Shown: in pieces, positions 5,302-6,539 of the stretch
How the letters are laid out: each line of letters begins with the position of its first letter
Position numbering within the stretch: the first letter of the stretch is position 1
Assembly: GCA_002451435.1 (NCBI GenBank)
Contig: DKCF01000031.1
Location: forward strand, 10,976 to 17,514
Source: Bifidobacterium sp. UBA6881
GTDB lineage: Bacteria; Actinomycetota; Actinomycetes; Actinomycetales; Bifidobacteriaceae
Length of the DNA: 6,539 bases
Direction: 5' to 3'
Translations under genes and position numbers: made by a program
Notes under the pieces: model-generated
Seen by the model: the letters and a program-made list of their open reading frames with translations, nothing else
Told to the model about the DNA's origin: nothing
Database searches by the model: none

Positions 5302-6539
5302 ATGGCCGATTCGAACGCCAAAGATGCCGAAACGCAGACAACAGCCGAAGACCATGGCGAGGCGACCGCCGAGGCGCAGGGCGGACTCGAGCGCAAGATG
5401 GAGACCCGCCATCTGACGATGATCTCCCTGGGCGGCGTCATCGGCACCGGTCTGTTTCTGAGCTCCGGCTACACCATCCACCAGGCGGGACCACTCGGCG
5501 CGATTGTCGCCTACGCCATCGGCTCCATACTCGTCTACTTCGTGATGCTCAGCCTCGGCGAGCTTTCCGTGGCGATGCCGTATGCCGGCAGCTTCCACCT
5601 GTATGCGAAGCGCTTCATCGGCCCCGGCACGGCGTTCACCATCGCCGTGCTGTACTGGCTCAACTGGGCCGTGGCGCTCGCCTCGGAATTCACCGCGGCC
5701 GGACTGCTCATGCAACGGTGGTTCCCGCATTCGCCCACATGGGTGTGGTCGGCGGCGTTCATCGCGGTCGTGTTCCTGCTCAACATCCTGTCGGTGCGGC
5801 TCTACGGCGAATCGGAGTTCTGGTTCGCCTCCATCAAGGTGTTCGCCATCATCGCGTTCATCGTGATCGGACTGCTCGCCATATTCGGCGCGATCCCGAT
5901 CTCCGGATACGACCATGCGCCGCTGTTCGGGAATTTCTACAACGATGGTTGGCTGCCGAACGGCATACTGCCGATCTTCTCGACATTGCTGACCGTGGTG
6001 TTCGCGTTCTCCGGAACGGAGGTCGTCGGCGTCGCGGCGGGGGAGACGAAGGATCCGTCGAAGGCCATCCCCAAGGCAGTGCACACCACGGTGCTGCGTC
6101 TGGCGATTTTCTTCATCGGCTCGATCGCCGTCATGGCGGCGTTGATTCCATGGCACAAGTCGGGCGTCGACACCAGCCCGTTCGTGCTGGTGTTCCAATC
6201 GATCGGCATGCCGTTCGCCGGCGACGTGATGAACTTCGTCGTGCTCACGGCGGTGCTGTCCGCCGCGAATTCGGGATTGTACGTATGCTCGCGCATGGTG
6301 TGGTCGCTCGCCCAGGAGCGGATGATCCCCCACGCGCTGGCGAAGACGAATTTCCATGGCGTTCCGGTGTTCGCCGTGCTGTTCAGCATGGCGGGATCGC
6401 TGCTGGCGCTGCTGTCGTCCGTGGTCGCCGCCTCGACGGTGTATCTGGCCTTGGTGGCGGTTTCCGGACTGGCGACGTTGGTCGTGTGGGCGTCGGTCTG
6501 CGTATGCCATGTGCGGTTCCGTCGGCAGTGGCTGGCCGA
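5302..6539 (+). CDS. Amino-acid permease, APC superfamily, LysP-like (3' partial)
   Basis: The frame runs from ATG 5302 to the window edge without a stop, giving 412 residues; related permeases have about 450-490, so only the last helices are missing. A charged cytoplasmic N-terminus (1-37) precedes the first helix, with GGVIGTGLF (44-52), the unwound substrate-binding motif of APC carriers. The amino-acid permease signature lies at 61-93: QAGPLG, then GELSVAMP. Further helices are visible at about 112-137, 147-164, 176-198, 222-247, 262-283, 307-325, 353-373 and 376-402. FSGTEVVGVAAGETKDP (236-252) and SAANSGLYVCSRM (320-332) match the conserved central parts of the family. From memory the segment WFPHSPTWVWS and the following RLYGESEFWF resemble E. 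coli LysP, which imports lysine with protons; substrate assignment is tentative. The gene is divergent from the GDPD gene. Confidence 0.92.
   Translation, partial: MADSNAKDAETQTTAEDHGEATAEAQGGLERKMETRHLTMISLGGVIGTGLFLSSGYTIHQAGPLGAIVAYAIGSILVYFVMLSLGELSVAMPYAGSFHLYAKRFIGPGTAFTIAVLYWLNWAVALASEFTAAGLLMQRWFPHSPTWVWSAAFIAVVFLLNILSVRLYGESEFWFASIKVFAIIAFIVIGLLAIFGAIPISGYDHAPLFGNFYNDGWLPNGILPIFSTLLTVVFAFSGTEVVGVAAGETKDPSKAIPKAVHTTVLRLAIFFIGSIAVMAALIPWHKSGVDTSPFVLVFQSIGMPFAGDVMNFVVLTAVLSAANSGLYVCSRMVWSLAQERMIPHALAKTNFHGVPVFAVLFSMAGSLLALLSSVVAASTVYLALVAVSGLATLVVWASVCVCHVRFRRQWLA

Noticed and set aside
4801..6510. A 569-codon open frame on the minus strand opposite the permease and the GDPD start
   Set aside because: It is rich in Arg, His, Asp and Glu with no fold-like pattern, overlaps two clearly homologous genes, and reflects GC-rich codon bias in the opposite frame.

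Overview
The window is GC-rich, tightly packed, ordinary-looking chromosome of a high-GC Gram-positive bacterium. Gene content and style suggest an actinobacterium, most likely a Bifidobacterium or close relative: an actinobacterial-type CYTH protein, a thioredoxin-fold/TPR protein without cysteines, a tRNA with encoded CCA, long GC-rich hairpin terminators and AAGGAGG-type ribosome binding sites. The genus is inferred from these features and not proven. No phage, insertion sequence, CRISPR array or defence system was seen.

Layout. (1) 1-2252, plus strand: the acidic, repeat-containing C-terminus of an unidentified protein, overlapping by one base (TGATG) a predicted lipoprotein of unknown function. 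A YbbN/CnoX-like thioredoxin-fold plus TPR protein follows, and a strong hairpin terminator closes the cluster. (2) 2253-3040: a spacer without a recognisable gene, then a minus-strand CYTH-domain phosphohydrolase-like protein. (3) 3182-3300: tRNA-Arg(CCG) with its own textbook terminator. (4) 3301-3869: an untranslated leader and a complete RidA-family deaminase gene. (5) 3870-5044: a large hairpin between convergent genes, then a minus-strand secreted or membrane-anchored glycerophosphodiester phosphodiesterase (GDPD) whose basic C-terminal tail contains a 21-bp tandem repeat. (6) 5045-5301: a divergent intergenic region with a promoter for each flanking gene, an inverted repeat over the permease -35 position and a foldable leader for the GDPD gene. 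(7) 5302-6539: a LysP-like amino-acid permease that stays open to the window edge.

The genes look like independent housekeeping units and not one system. The first two complete genes may form an operon with the cut-off upstream gene. The tRNA, ridA, CYTH, GDPD and permease genes each appear to have their own promoter. I see no convincing previously undescribed system. The points most worth a second look are the two in-frame 21-bp repeat tails at the ends of unrelated proteins, the cysteine-free CnoX-like protein, and the structured divergent region between the GDPD and permease genes.
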